Part shown: piece by piece, positions 46,001 through 58,100 of the stretch
How positions within the stretch are numbered: position 1 is the stretch's first letter
How the letters are laid out: the number at the start of each line of letters is the position of its first letter
Assembly (NCBI GenBank): GCA_008921705.1
Contig: VFFE01007624.1
Span: 52,184-116,183 of the forward strand
Origin: Burhinus oedicnemus
Lineage: Eukaryota > Chordata > Aves > Charadriiformes > Burhinidae
Length of the DNA stretch: 64,000 nucleotides
Direction of reading: 5' to 3'
Made by a program: the position numbers and the translations under genes
Notes under the pieces: generated by a model
Databases searched by the model: none
Told to the model about the DNA's origin: nothing
The model's input: only the letters and a program-made list of their open reading frames with translations

Positions 46001-49000
46001 GAGGCTATTCTTAGAGACGCCGCCGGTTTAGGAATTCAAAGGGAGGCACTTTTCCTCTTCAAGGTCTCCAAAGATTTTCTGTATCCATATGTCCGGATAG
46101 AAGAGAAAAACAACCTGAAATCTGCCTGCTGGTCTGCTCTTACAATACACCGGTTTGCATCAAAATACGTAGCGAGGCTGTGTGCAGAGGGGAGAGACCC
46201 TTTTCAGGGGGCGCTTCTGAAGGCAATGAGCACCACGCCGTGCCGGGGACCGGGCAGGACACTCGCCAGCCACATGAACAACACGACAGCGCAAAATGTC
46301 ATGGAAATCCAGGAAGTCAATGCTGGGGTCTCACTAACTGAAGTCTCCCCGACTTCTGGCTTTACTTGTAAAAGGAACTGGAAAATTCCCCATGATATTT
46401 CAAAACCTCTGGTTTTAGTCTAATAAATAAACAATATTTTGCAAGCTTAGGATATTTCTGCACAATTACAAGTGCATTTCAGCCATGTAAATTATCTAAG
46501 AACAAATGAACGTGAGGGCCGTGGCTGCCGGTGCAGCAATCGCCTGTCCTAAACGCAAAGCCTGGCACCAGCGGGAGGTGTCAGGATGCGTTCGGATGTC
46601 AGTCGCCTTCTCGGCACAGCAGGAACGGAGCCCTGCAGCCGGAGCTGGCCACCGAGGCGGCCCTGGGGCAAAGCAGGGCTTGTGCCCAGGGCTGCCCCAC
46701 ACCTCCCGCAGCGCTGCCAGGGCTCACCCATCCTCAGCCTCCCCGGAGAGCCCCACGGGAAATGGGGAAGCCACAGCCAGCGATTCCCGCTGCAAAGACC
46801 CAGCCCAGAGAGCTCCTCCTCGCTGTCACCAGCACATCGCCAGGGCTGGTCCATCCTAAGCCGGGCGCGATGGCCCAACCTACGGCTGATGGTGACGGCC
46901 GGCATCCCGGAGCCCCGGCACCTGTCCTGCTCCTGCTGCCACTGGTGCAGCTAAAGAGCTTGAGGAAAAGTGCTGGGGAATCTCTTCCCTAGGATGTGAT
47001 GTTGACGAGTGACCTGTAGGGACCTCTAAAAAGGTTTGTAATATTCATCTTGAGGACAAAATCTGTGGCTCCCCAGGCCGTGAATGTTGTTGCTGCATTT
47101 GTTTCAACACAGTGGTTTTGGGGTTTGGGGTTTTTTTTTGAATAACAGACGTAACCTTTTGTGTGTTTGATTCCATGCACCGCTCAAATACCTCGCCAGG
47201 AAAAATAATGTCCCTGTTCAGCTGAGTGTAAACGGGTAGTGCTGAGATTTTCTGAATTATGTTAAGTACCTTCAGTAATTCAAGAATAAAACTAAGCTGG
47301 GCCAGGACAGCAGGTTACCCAGCAAATGCTGGAAAAGAAGCAGAGCCTCATAATTTGCAGTCATGAGACCAGGAATCTGATCTGAAATTGGACCACTGCA
47401 ATTGTTTGGGCACAACTTCATGTTCCCAGGCTATGCAGGTTAATGCACAGCTGGAGAGCAAAAACCGTCATGCCTGCACAAATCTGAAAGTAAATATAAC
47501 CTGGTTCTGATCGATTTTTGGTTCGTGCTTTGCAGAAGCCGTGCCCGTACCACCGCAGGTTATGGCAGGAGCCAGCAGCCCCCTCCTGCTGAGGGGTGCC
47601 CCTGGGGAGGCTCTGCCAGCGCCAGCCAGGGAGAGATGGGGTCACTCCTGCCGGCTGCTCCCGTGGTGCCGCTGCCCCCGGCACCGCTGTATGTACCCGT
47701 GTGGCCGCACGCGCGCGAAGCCCACGTCTCTGCACCTGCATTGCTCGCTGGCTGCCCCTACGCAGTTTCCCATGCGGCGGCCGTCAGGAGTCTCACACCC
47801 TCCGTGTCTTGGCACCGGGGCTCGGAGGACGGAGCAGCCGGGCTGCTGAGGATGGCGATGCAGTGAGGAAGGCCTGCAGGCATCAGCCCTCAGCTCGGCC
47901 TTCCGTTGCTGGGGCTTTTTTACCCGCTAATCAGGCAGGTATTATTCTCCAGCGAGTTCAATCCCGTCTCTCCGAGAGGGCTGTGGCATCCAGCAATAGG
48001 ACAAAGTGGGCGATTACTTTTTGTGCTCTCAGAGATAAGAAAGAGCCTGTGAGAGGCATACAGCTGCACTTAGAAAGGATGAAGCCATTCACAGGCTGAA
48101 GTTAAAAGAGTGTGAAGAAAGATAAGGCGCTAAAATGAGAATAAAATGAAGGTAGCAGACGCAGCGCAGACAAGTAATCAACGGAAATTCATTAGTTTGT
48201 CAGGCACAGGCAATGGGAGTGGAATCAGGAGCTCAAAAGGTTGAATGCAATCGCAAGTACCGAACCAGAGCAAATGGAAATTAATTCTCCTTCTCCGCGT
48301 GTCTTTGCAGTAGCGGGAACTGCCGCCCATCCACCGTGAAGCAAAGACCTGCATCAGTCCTGTGCTCGAAAATGGCCCTGCCCAATGTCCCGGCATCCAT
48401 GGACTAAATTCGGTGCCCCTGCGAGAAGGTGGCAGCAGCGAGGCAGCGGGTCGGAGCCCATCGCCACGGGGAGGCCTCTGCCCTGGCACTGCCGGACCCG
48501 CCGGCACAGCGGGCACAGCAGACAGGACTCCCGCCGAGCCGGTCCACAGCAAACCCTCCTCCAGGGACGCAGCACTCGTGTCAGCGCTCCAGCCGGGTAG
48601 GACAAAATGATGAGAAATGAATTAACTAATTGCGCTTCGGCACTGACCTGGCCATCCAGGGCTGGTGGGAGCTGGCTCTGCCACAGCCCGAGGCGTGTGC
48701 CTGGGTGAGCGTGGGGCTGGCAGCGGGGGGCTGGCAGGCTGCACAAATACCGGTGCCACAGCCTGTGCCGGGGAGGAGCAGGGAGAGCGCCGGTTGGTGA
48801 AGATGCCAACGTGCCGCAGTGCCCGGCGGGTCACACCGGCAGGGCTCCCGCTCCCCTGCCTCCAAAGCAGCTGCAGCAAAGTCCCGGCGCGTTGTACCCG
48901 TGGGGTGGGCGCTGGGAACACGGGGATGCTGAACTGGGCTTGTCCCAGCTGCTGCCCTCACTTCACGCGACAGGCGCGTGCATACACATCCCTCTGCCAG

Positions 49001-49039
49001 CCAGCCTCCCTGCAAACCCACCGCTCTCCTCGCCTTCAA
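37061..49039. other. Intergenic mosaic, no recognised gene
   Basis: GC-rich segments with overlapping non-similar open frames alternate with AT-rich islands (about 38120-38230, 41380-41860, 42670-42850, 43990-44180, 45600-46500, 46990-47500, 47930-48330). It also has a G11 run at 40043-40053 and a partial CTCF-like match at 48422-48435. The longest open frame (minus, 44098-45207, 369 codons) has no domain, low-complexity pattern or known similarity that would support it as a gene. Confidence 0.55.
39430..39610. promoter_or_regulatory. TALE/HOX/GATA-type motif cluster
   Basis: Three MEIS-type TGACAG/CTGTCA hexamers at 39436-39441, 39490-39495 and 39525-39530. The first overlaps an E-box CAGCTG (39439-39444). 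At 39591-39607 lies TTTTATTATTGATAAGG, which combines HOX/CDX-like, PBX-like and GATA-like sites. Inferred enhancer only. Confidence 0.3.
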
Positions 49040-49380
49040 CAGGAATCAAGGCATTAATTACCCTGACAACACGGTGGAAGTGCTAGCAGGTGCAGCTATC
49101 ACCGTTCTAAGCTGCCATTTATGTGTGTTTTTATTTCTACAGCTTCTTGCCATTAGAAGCCTGTAATTAAGATAATTAGAACAAAGACATTTACCTTGTA
49201 ATCAGCATATATTTCAATAAGATATCTTAATTTACAGGCGAAAGCTGTTAACTTATTATTTAAATAATGTTATATATATTGACAGTGTGCTAGTGGTGCC
49301 AGGGAAGTGTTTATAGGTCCATTTCATTTAGGGTATTTATGATATGAATTTCTTTTTTAATCCCTTTCAATTTGATGAAC
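49040..49380. promoter_or_regulatory. AT-rich island with paired TAATTA and SOX motif
   Basis: TAATTA at 49164-49169 and 49173-49178, then AACAAAG at 49180-49186, then GTTAACTTATTATTTAAAT. The island is stop-rich and bounded by GC-rich DNA on both sides. It is the densest homeodomain-type cluster in the window. Confidence 0.35.
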
Positions 49381-52300
49381 ACAAATCAAACCTCCAGGAA
49401 ATGACAGAGCAGATCCCCAGAAAGCCAGGACTGAGCCGTGGGGAGCTGAGCCGTGCCATGGCAAAGTGCTGCATTGTGGTGGCTGGGATCGTCCTTGCAG
49501 GGCGGTGGGAAGGCTCTTTACAGAGGTAGGGCTCGGTCACGGCACTATAGTGATACCCTACAGCATGAGCTTGGGTGGCCTCAAATCTCTCCAAAACGCT
49601 AGAGAGAGAAATTCTGGCTCTGGGAATTGATTTCTCACTTTACCGTGTCAGAGGCTGTTCAAAATAGCTGCTGTCAGCATCTGAGAGTTAATGCGTGCTG
49701 GCACGCCGGCCATGGGGCGGGAGGTGGGAAGGGGCTGGCTGCCCATCCTGCCCTTGCCTTCTCCTGCTGAAGGAGCTGCAGCATCTCGCAGCATTTCCTA
49801 TACCGCTTTCCATCCCCAGCGCCCGGGGCCAGCCCGGCAGGCAGCTGCCTGCACCCTGCCTCCAGCCCCCCGCTTGCGAAGCCGTCCTGCCTGAGCGTGC
49901 CTCCGTCCCACCGGACGTGCAAAGCAGGCGGCACCGCACGGCTTCTCCACGCCGCTCCTCTAGACCCAGAAACTGCCTTTTTCCCCCAGCAGTGTCTTTG
50001 GGAAGGCTTTTTGCAATGACATTGTCCCCGTGAAGGTTGGTGTCACCCCAACAGCGGGCGCGCAGAGCTGTCTGCCTGGGCACTGCCTGCGGCCGGGCTC
50101 CTGCCCGGGAAGGGGAGGGATGGCGTCACCGACGTCCCCACGCCGGCTGCCGGGAAGCGAGTGTCCGCTCCTGTTCACCTGACAGTGATATATAACACAA
50201 TGCACCTACCCTCAAGGGCTCTCTGCAGCTAGCAGCCCTTCATTTCCCAGGTTTCAAAATAGTTACAGGCATTATAAACAACCTTGCATGGAACATGACT
50301 TAAAACTTGTTTTTCATCCTATCTGTGTTACTCGTGGGAATGAATGCTCTTATCTCCTCCTTTCCGTGCTCGGTTTACCGCTCGGTGCAGGAGAGGGACA
50401 CGAACAATACGGCACATCCAGTGCCCAGCCTCACGTAAAGGAAATGATGCATTTATTTATTCCTGCTTCTATGATGCTCCAAGTTCTTCAGGGGCCCCAG
50501 GATGAAGCAGCAGCTCAGCAGCCATCAGAGAAGCGCTCGGAGCCTGGTACCTACCAGGCAGTAGCTTTCAAAAAAAAATCGGCTTCCAGAGGACAGACTT
50601 GGGCTCTTTCTCAAGAGCTCCTTCCAAACCCGAGGTCTGTCTGGCAGTCTCCACGTTAATAAACACTTGCACATCAGCAGTTGTGAAGTTTTTATCCTGC
50701 TCAAAAGGTAGGAATTACGCGGCAGGGAAATACGTGAGTTCGTGGTGTATAAATCGTTCAGCGGCACCCGTGGTGCGCCCTGCAGAGCTGCAAAGAACCC
50801 GGGGGTGCTCCTGCCTCTGCCAGCCCGACTCCGGCTTGCCTGCAAGTCAGCGCATGGGCTCCCGCTCCGGTTTGGTGCCTCCCGGTTCCCAGGCTGTGAA
50901 GTCTCTGGGCATGTCTGGCTCTGCTCGGCCCTGGGAAGCGCCCGGCTGCCCTGCGGCTCCGCCGGGACCGACACAGGAGCCCTGCCCGTGCCGTGGCAGC
51001 TGGCCTCGCTGCGCCCGCTCGCGGGGTTGTCCCCACCAGAGGGAAATGATGAAATCCAGAGTCGCCCGATTTTGCTGTAATAAGGCATTTTCTGTAACGC
51101 TCCAAATGCCTTCACCTCGTCGCTGCAGATGAAAGCTCTCCGGTGATGGCTTTAAGCCTGGAAATAGGTTTTGCGTTTGAGGACTTGCCCGTGTGCTGCT
51201 GGCTGGTGCGTTCCTGCAGGCGCTCGCCCACGTGCTACAGCCACCGGCAGCACTGCGCTCCCAACGTTACTTCTTGAATCAGCTACCACTTAGGCTTTGT
51301 TTAAAGCTCTCCGCAACAAGCTGAATGTCGCAGTGTAAAGGCTTCTTATTTATTATTTGGCAGACAGTAGGGGTCTGTTAAAAAGTCCAGTTGCAAAGGA
51401 GATGTGGGAAGACCGGGCCCTTTGCGGAAGCCTTCCTCCTCATCCGATGAGACAGAGCGGGGAAGAGAGCACAAGGCACTGCCCGGGGCCTGAGGGACGA
51501 CAATTAACCAAATTAACTTCAGTAACATACAGGACTCTGTGCCGCATCTCCCAGGTCCTGTTACGCTGCTCACGCCCACGCTGCTCTCCCGCTTTATGCA
51601 CCCAGTAAATCCTGAAAGATTTGCTTTCTTTTTTTTCTTCCTTCTTTTCATGTTCAGCTCCTAAACAGCCACCTGCCTGGCTACTGCTCTGGAAGGGATT
51701 TTTACTTGCTTAATGTATATTTTCTCAGGGACCGTGAAGGCCTGAGGGTGACCGAGATCTTAATTGACACACTGAATTTTCCACTCTTGTTATTAGAAGA
51801 AATTTTCCCATGAAACAATTCACGAGTGGAAGAGGTGGTGAGGAAACGGCTTCTACAGAACAGCCCCGGCCACTGTCTCCAGGCTCCCGTGAGCTGAAGC
51901 AGAGAGTGACAAATGAGCAACAGGCAAACAGTTTTACATAGTTTTATTTTCTTCTAGCGCCGCTATGATCCATGAGCCGTAACAGGCAGATCTTTCCAAA
52001 GCAGGTATAATAACTGATAAATATTCACGGTGCTTAATCGTGAGGCAGCAATGGTGCAGAAGCGACAATACCCGACGGTTTCGACGTGCTGGGCTCGCGT
52101 CCCTGGCGCAGCCAGGAGGGGTCTGTTACTTCACGTCCCTTCCACACGTGTCACTGTGCACGGCTTTCCAGAGTCCCGCCTTGGGCAGCGAAGAGCCTTG
52201 TCTGTGTTTTGGGGTGTCTGCAGCCCTCTCTCGGGGAGAGGCTCTGTCCCCGTCAGCCGGGCCAGGTGACGGACAAGCTGCTTTGCTCCTCTCGTCTCTC

Positions 52301-52440
52301 TCAGGCTGGGCTCCCAAAAAACAGCCACCGCTGCCTGGCTGGCTGCTGTTTCCCGATAGCCTGCCGTCTGCCAGCCAGCCGGGAAAAACCCCACTGCTGT
52401 GTTTTCCTGCGCGAGCCATTCCTCTGCGCCTGATTCATGG
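49381..52440. other. Intergenic mosaic, no recognised gene
   Basis: Alternating AT-rich (about 50180-50470, 51270-52080) and GC-rich sequence. Open frames on both strands lack similarity to known families. No repeat family was recognised. Confidence 0.55.
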
Positions 52441-52610
52441 CACCAGGCGGCATTTGATGTGAACCTGCAGTTAATTGCATGTTCTTGCTAAAAATAATTG
52501 AGTAGCCTAAGTTCTGATCGCTGTAATTGCATCCTAATGAATTTACTTGTCAACTTGTTAGGTGCAACTTCGGTGTGTTCTGTAAATACCAAATTAAGCT
52601 CCTCGTTCCG
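52441..52610. promoter_or_regulatory. Island with a repeated TAATTGCAT motif
   Basis: The nine-mer TAATTGCAT occurs at 52472-52480 and 52524-52532, with AATAATTGAG and CCTAATGAATTTA nearby. It resembles a POU/homeodomain composite site. Inferred regulatory only. Confidence 0.3.
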
Positions 52611-54783
52611 TCTCCAGGCTCCCGAATCACAGGCACTCTGCAGCCGACTTCACGAGCCGGGAAGGATGCGGAGCAGTGCCGGCTGTTCCGCTCCTCGGCG
52701 GCACTCCAGCCCCAGGCCGGGCACGGCCACCTCGCCGAACAAACCCAGAGCAGCCGCGCACATGTGAGGAAGTACCAACAGCACGAGAAACTGCCCGTTA
52801 CGGCGGCCGTGCCGAGGCAGCTCGGGCTCCTCGCTGTGGGCTCGTCCCTGAGCCAAGCGCTCAGCCGAGAGGAGGGCTCGGCGCCAGACCTCGCCGGGGA
52901 CAGATTTGGGCTCTGCTGGGCAAACAGCGGGACGCGGGCTCCAGTCCCAGCCCTGTGCGGAGCGCGCTCTGCCGCCTGCCCTGGCCGCTAACAGCTACCA
53001 GCTGCTAGCAAAATGCTGCTGGTGCTCTGCCGGCATGTGGAAGGGGTTCCCTGGACAGCCGGAGAACGACCTACAAAACCAGAAATTAACCCAGAGAACA
53101 GAAATGTGGAATTTATTGGCTTCGGTGAGAGTTACAAGCAAATAGTGCCATTCATTATTAATTGTTACGATTGAACAAGACCAGAACCCCTACCTGTGCT
53201 CCTTGGAGGAAAAAGAAGCTTAGGCAAAAGTTACCAAAATGATGCCATGCTCCCATAACGGCTCTTTACAGAACATTACTTATTGTCATTGTTTTTCATG
53301 TTTGCTACCAAAATACCAGCTACAGCTCCCCTACAAAGCTGTGCATGTTAGTTAACCTCATTAAATCCTAAAGGATTAGTCAGCTGTTCCTCAACCACAG
53401 AACTGTTAGGAAACATCTAAAGCTCAAAGTTATGTGGCTTGGAAAGTGATTTTCTAATACACAAACTTCAAAGGAATTTTGAAATCCTGCAGCGTAAGGG
53501 AGACAGACTAACGTTAATCCACTGGAGTGCTGCTTAATGGCCTGTTTAATTTTTGTCTTGATAGGTCTTTATAAGCAGCTGAGCATGAAGGCTGCCTTGC
53601 GATGAGCAGGGGTTCAGCTTCACCTCCGGGCGCCGCATCCCCCTCGTACCGCCCCGCTCGTCACACTCGGATGGCCTCTTCCCCATGGACGACAGGGCGT
53701 GCAGGTACTGGGGGCCACGCTGCTGTGACCTCTGCCCACCCTGTGGCTTGTAGGCACGCACGGACACCAACCCACCTGGGGAGGGTCCCCCCCAGCCCCA
53801 CTGGTGGGTGATGGGGAGCCTGTGCCTGGCCAGGCCGGTCCCTGTCGTGGCTGCAGAGGTGCTGGCTCGCGGTCGGAGCAGGCGCGTGTCCTGCTCAGCG
53901 ACGTCCATGTGCGTGTCCGGGGTCCAGGGGGAGCAGTGCCAGGACGGGCAGGCAGCGTTCTCCCCAGGAGCGATGGGGAGCCTTGACCTTGCCGCAGGAG
54001 GGATTAACCACACAGGGCTGGGCGCTGCACTATGGCTTCCTGCCTTGAGCTATGGAGGGACACACTGAGGGAGCCACCGGCACCTCCCGAGCCCACCCTG
54101 ATCCCCCGCGCTGGGGCCGCTCCTCCCACTGCCTGTCCACCGTACGGCATCGGGAACCTGTCATCGCGCAGGCTTTGGGGGGACGGCCCTACCTCAAATA
54201 AATAATGCTATTAACTGTGAAGTAACGAAGGAATTAAACGCACTGCATTTTGAGAGCACAAAGCACCGAAACCCACAAATTAATTAAGCTCCACAGCCCC
54301 CCTGTGAGATGCAAAGGTAATTGCTACGTTCACGGTGCATGTGGGAAAAGAGAGAAAGGGATTTGTTGCGGCGGTAGAGCCTCTGTAAGGTAACAGCAGA
54401 AGCACAAGTGGGATTTCAGCCCCAAGAAGCCCCTCCTGCCTCACCCACATCTCCTGGGGCTGAGAGGGAGCTGGAGGAGCGGGGCTTGCACCTTCCCATG
54501 CTGTGCCAAGCCAGGACAGGGATCCCAAGCCAGGATACGGCAGAGTGACTCCCAGATTGCCCGCTCCTAAGTGTTGGAGAGTATCGCTGTAACGGAGAGA
54601 GCCAGCAGTGGCAGTCAGCAAGCCAGGCTGAATAATGTATTTGCTGGTGTGTTATCAGCTGAGAAACTTGTTAGTAATAAAAATACATGAGAAGAAGCAA
54701 GAGGACATGAATGTTTAATTGGATGAGGGCATTCTCTAGGATACCCACATCTCTGCCACTTAGGCTGGCCCAGCACGAGTGGA
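52611..54783. other. Intergenic, no recognised gene
   Basis: GC-rich (52611-53040; 53600-54180) and AT-rich (53090-53600; 54190-54340) blocks. No coding similarity or repeat family was seen. Confidence 0.55.
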
Positions 54784-54875
54784 GAGGAGGAGCACTGCCC
54801 GGGCGTCAGACGTGCCGAAACGCTGCCGAACGGCAGCGTTTCGGCACGTCTGACGCCCGGGCAGTGCTCCTCCTC
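54784..54875. repeat. Perfect 92-bp palindrome (45-bp arms, 2-base spacer)
   Basis: Left arm 54784-54828 is the exact reverse complement of right arm 54831-54875. Only AA (54829-54830) separates them, and pairing stops at 54783/54876. The arms are GC- and CpG-rich. The sequence could form a cruciform in DNA or a 45-bp hairpin in RNA. With no mismatch in either arm it is either recent, maintained, or a fold-back artefact of library preparation or assembly. Confidence 0.97.
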
Positions 54876-55067
54876 ACCGGCATGCAGCCCTCGCAGCGTC
54901 TCCAAGGCACGGCTCTGCAGCCTCGCAGCGCCTGCACCGCCTTGCCGGTGCGCTCCTTGTCTTCCCACCTTTCTCTGAGGTGCTTCTGCATGTCCTTGCT
55001 GCAGCGTCTTTCATTCACCTAAAAATGAAAGGCACCATATCACGCTCTGGAGACCAGGGAAAGACCC

Positions 55068-55130
55068 TGGCAGTTAGACTCGATGATCCTAAAGGTCTTT
55101 TCCAACCTAAATTATTCCAAATGATTCTAT
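55068..55130 (+). mobile_element. CR1 LINE 3' fragment, diverged
   Basis: About 60 bp: GGCAGTTAGACTCGATGATC, then AAAGGTCTTTTCCAACCTAA and AATGATTCTAT. This is a degraded CR1 end in plus orientation about 190 bp from the palindrome at 54784-54875. Confidence 0.85.
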
Positions 55131-58100
55131 ATTCCCAACCTTTATGTTGATAACAGATAGTGCCTGAGCCCACAGGGGCCAGATACCAACAGGTCACTCT
55201 CTTTTTTCTTGTCTTTCTTAGTGAAACTGGTTTTGAGGGCTGACAGTGAAAAATGAAGAACCGTGTACTCCACCACACTGTCCTTCACAGCGAGGTCAAG
55301 CCGAGCTGTGGAAGCTGAGAATTGATATCTGTAAAATAGATCCATCAGCAAAGAAAGAAAAGTCCCTGCTTTCTGAGAGGGAAATTAATTTTGACATCTT
55401 AATTATAAGTCAGAGGAAAGGTTGGTGCTGGTATGGTGAGCTTTGAAGATTATTATATTGTCATTATTCATTAATGACTACAAAAGAAACTAGCTCTAAA
55501 TGATAATGGTAAAGTATAATGGCAACCTATGAAGCTTCTATTATATCCCATTTACTCCAAAAGAGTCCTTTGCTATTAACTTGATAACAAAAAACAGAAG
55601 TACAAATCAGGTTTTGGTCTACAGTGACAGGTATTGATGTATAAACACTGCCAGGAAAAAAAGAATCTAGAAAATCTGTCTCAGAGTGTTTAGAGCAATA
55701 ATTTTAAAACTGGATTAAAATAGAACAGGACTTCCAGAATTATGGGTGTCATAATCTAGTGGTGGTATTTTTGTCTGGCCAATATGACTGGGCATAGGGA
55801 GGAAGGGAAGAAAAAAATAACTTAGAGAAAGGTGTCTCGCTAGCGCTCTTCGAGGAACAGTGACATTTGTAAATGGCCTCTGATTCTGAGACTGCCTCTT
55901 AAATGTGCTGAAAGCGATGGGGAAATGGAGAAACCCCATCTAGGAACTGAACACGGTGCAGTGGAAAGATGACAATTTCTTTCTCAGTTAGTGGATGCTC
56001 AGCCGTTGTACCTCACAGCAAGATTGCCATGGTAGCCACGGAAATAAGACCGTTATTTCTGGACTGCAGGGAGGTCTGGGCGAGCTGCAGCAGCAGCCGC
56101 CTGCAGCCCCGCTCCGAGGGCAGGAGGCGGCTGGGGACGGGGTTCCTGGGGCACTGCTGGGAGCGCCGAAGCGTGGCAGGGAGCCACTGCCCCTCGCCGA
56201 GGGTTTCGCAGGGCAAGCACTCGTGCTTGAGGTGTGCTGGCGTCTGGGGTGGCAGCCTGGGGAGGGCTCGGCTGGTGTGACCCTTGGAGCCCCTTTCCCA
56301 CCACCTTATGCTCCTGCCAATTCTGAGGAGCAAAACAGAGATCTCTCTGCAGATCTCCTCTGAACCCTAGTTATAACTTTTGCCAAGTTCTTCATCTACA
56401 GTAGCAATACCTGGCTGACCCTCCCTTGAGGTGAAGTCTGTTCTGTCAGAGTGCATTATTCGATTTCTTGCACTAAAATGTAAATTATCTTAAACCCACT
56501 GTAAGAAGCTTATTTCAATATGAGCTGTAATTACTGCTGGGGCTGTAAAAAAAGCTTTGTTTAAAACTTTTATCAAAGTTACTTTGTGTTATTATTGCTT
56601 TCTGTGATGTGTCTGGATTTTCCAAACAGCAAATAATTCTGCACTTATCTTGGTTCCTTTGATAATGTTTTTTATGACAGATCTACTGAGACTCTAACTA
56701 CATTATTAACATTAAAAAAGGAAGAATGGGGACAGTCTTTTCTAAATAAGTCTGTAAAAACCCTTGCATGTCATTGCTGCTGCTTAAATACTAATCATGG
56801 AAAGACAAGAAATGTATTACTCGTATAACTTTGTACAGAGTAATATAACCAGATATGAGTTACCATGTTGCTAGGAATAAGGAACGCAGCCATCCTTCAG
56901 CTGGGCAAGGTTTATTAGCTCAATTGAGGCTTTCTGAAATGTTAGTGCGGTTGGGATAGCTCCTCGAAGTGACAAAGCCAGCTACGTGTACAATAGCAGC
57001 AAAACAAAAGGCCGGTTGTGATAGTCTGAAATCTTTGGACAGTGAGGAGCGCTCCCTGGGGAGGGCTGACGCGCACGCTGCAGCTCGCAGAGGCAGGCAA
57101 CCAGCTCTCCTTCCAAATGCAGGAGTAGCAGGAGACTTGTTTTTCTGGTCCCAACACTCCATTGCTCCTCCTTCATCCTATTTTCTAGAAATAAAGAAAA
57201 TTGTCAGCGTGTTGTTGCAGCTCAACCCCTCTCTCCTCCCTGAAGGCTCCTCTTTCAGTAGGATGGGAGTAACCAGAGAGGCAGAACAGCATCTCACCCC
57301 TCCGCCTCTGGTTCAAACCCACCTTCGTTGCTGTGATAGAAACAGTTTGTCTCTGAAAGACAAGAGCAGACCATAGTATGGCCTGCAAATAACTGTAGGA
57401 CTCTTGGGGTTCCAGGAAGGCAATGACTTACAGGAGTGGGCATCTGCTCTCAAGAAACTGGATTTTCCTCTGCATTTTCCAGGGCAGTTTGACCGTATGG
57501 ACACAGCGTGGCTTTAGTGCTGCTCCATGAGCCTGGCCTGACACCCCCTTGTTTCCCCAGCTGCTCGGGCAGCCGATACCCAGTTAGGAGAGAAAAAGTG
57601 GCTGGTGAAAAGGAGCCGGAATCAGAGAGGAGCTGGGGATTACATTTATCAGGCAGAGACTGGGATAGGCTTTTGGACCATGTCAGCTATCCCAAATCCC
57701 TGTGAACAGGGCTATAAAACTTGACAAGGCTGCTACAGATATTTCAGATCCTATTAAAGATGTAAAACCACTGACAGAGCTGAACCGCTTACAGATGCTA
57801 ACTCAGCTGCTGGTGAAGTAGGCTGACACCAGGGAGAGGGTTCAAGCAAGGGATTTTAGTGGGTGATGATCAGAAACACACCCAAATGGAGGGAAATGGC
57901 TGAAATGATGAACACAGTAAAACATCATCAAGCCAATAGCTTCTGCTGTTGCTGATAAATGCTCTCAATAGTGTATCAGAAGTAGTAGTTCAAACTGTGG
58001 CTGAATTTGGCTTGTTTTAGGTAAGCTCTTAAGAGGAAACATTTGCAACAGGTAATTCTGTTCCTATGAGTCATTATGGATTCACAGACAAAAACTCCTC

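Noticed and set aside
54784..54875. Palindrome as a microRNA precursor
   Set aside because: The stem is perfectly paired with a 2-base loop, unlike microRNA hairpins, which have larger loops and bulges.
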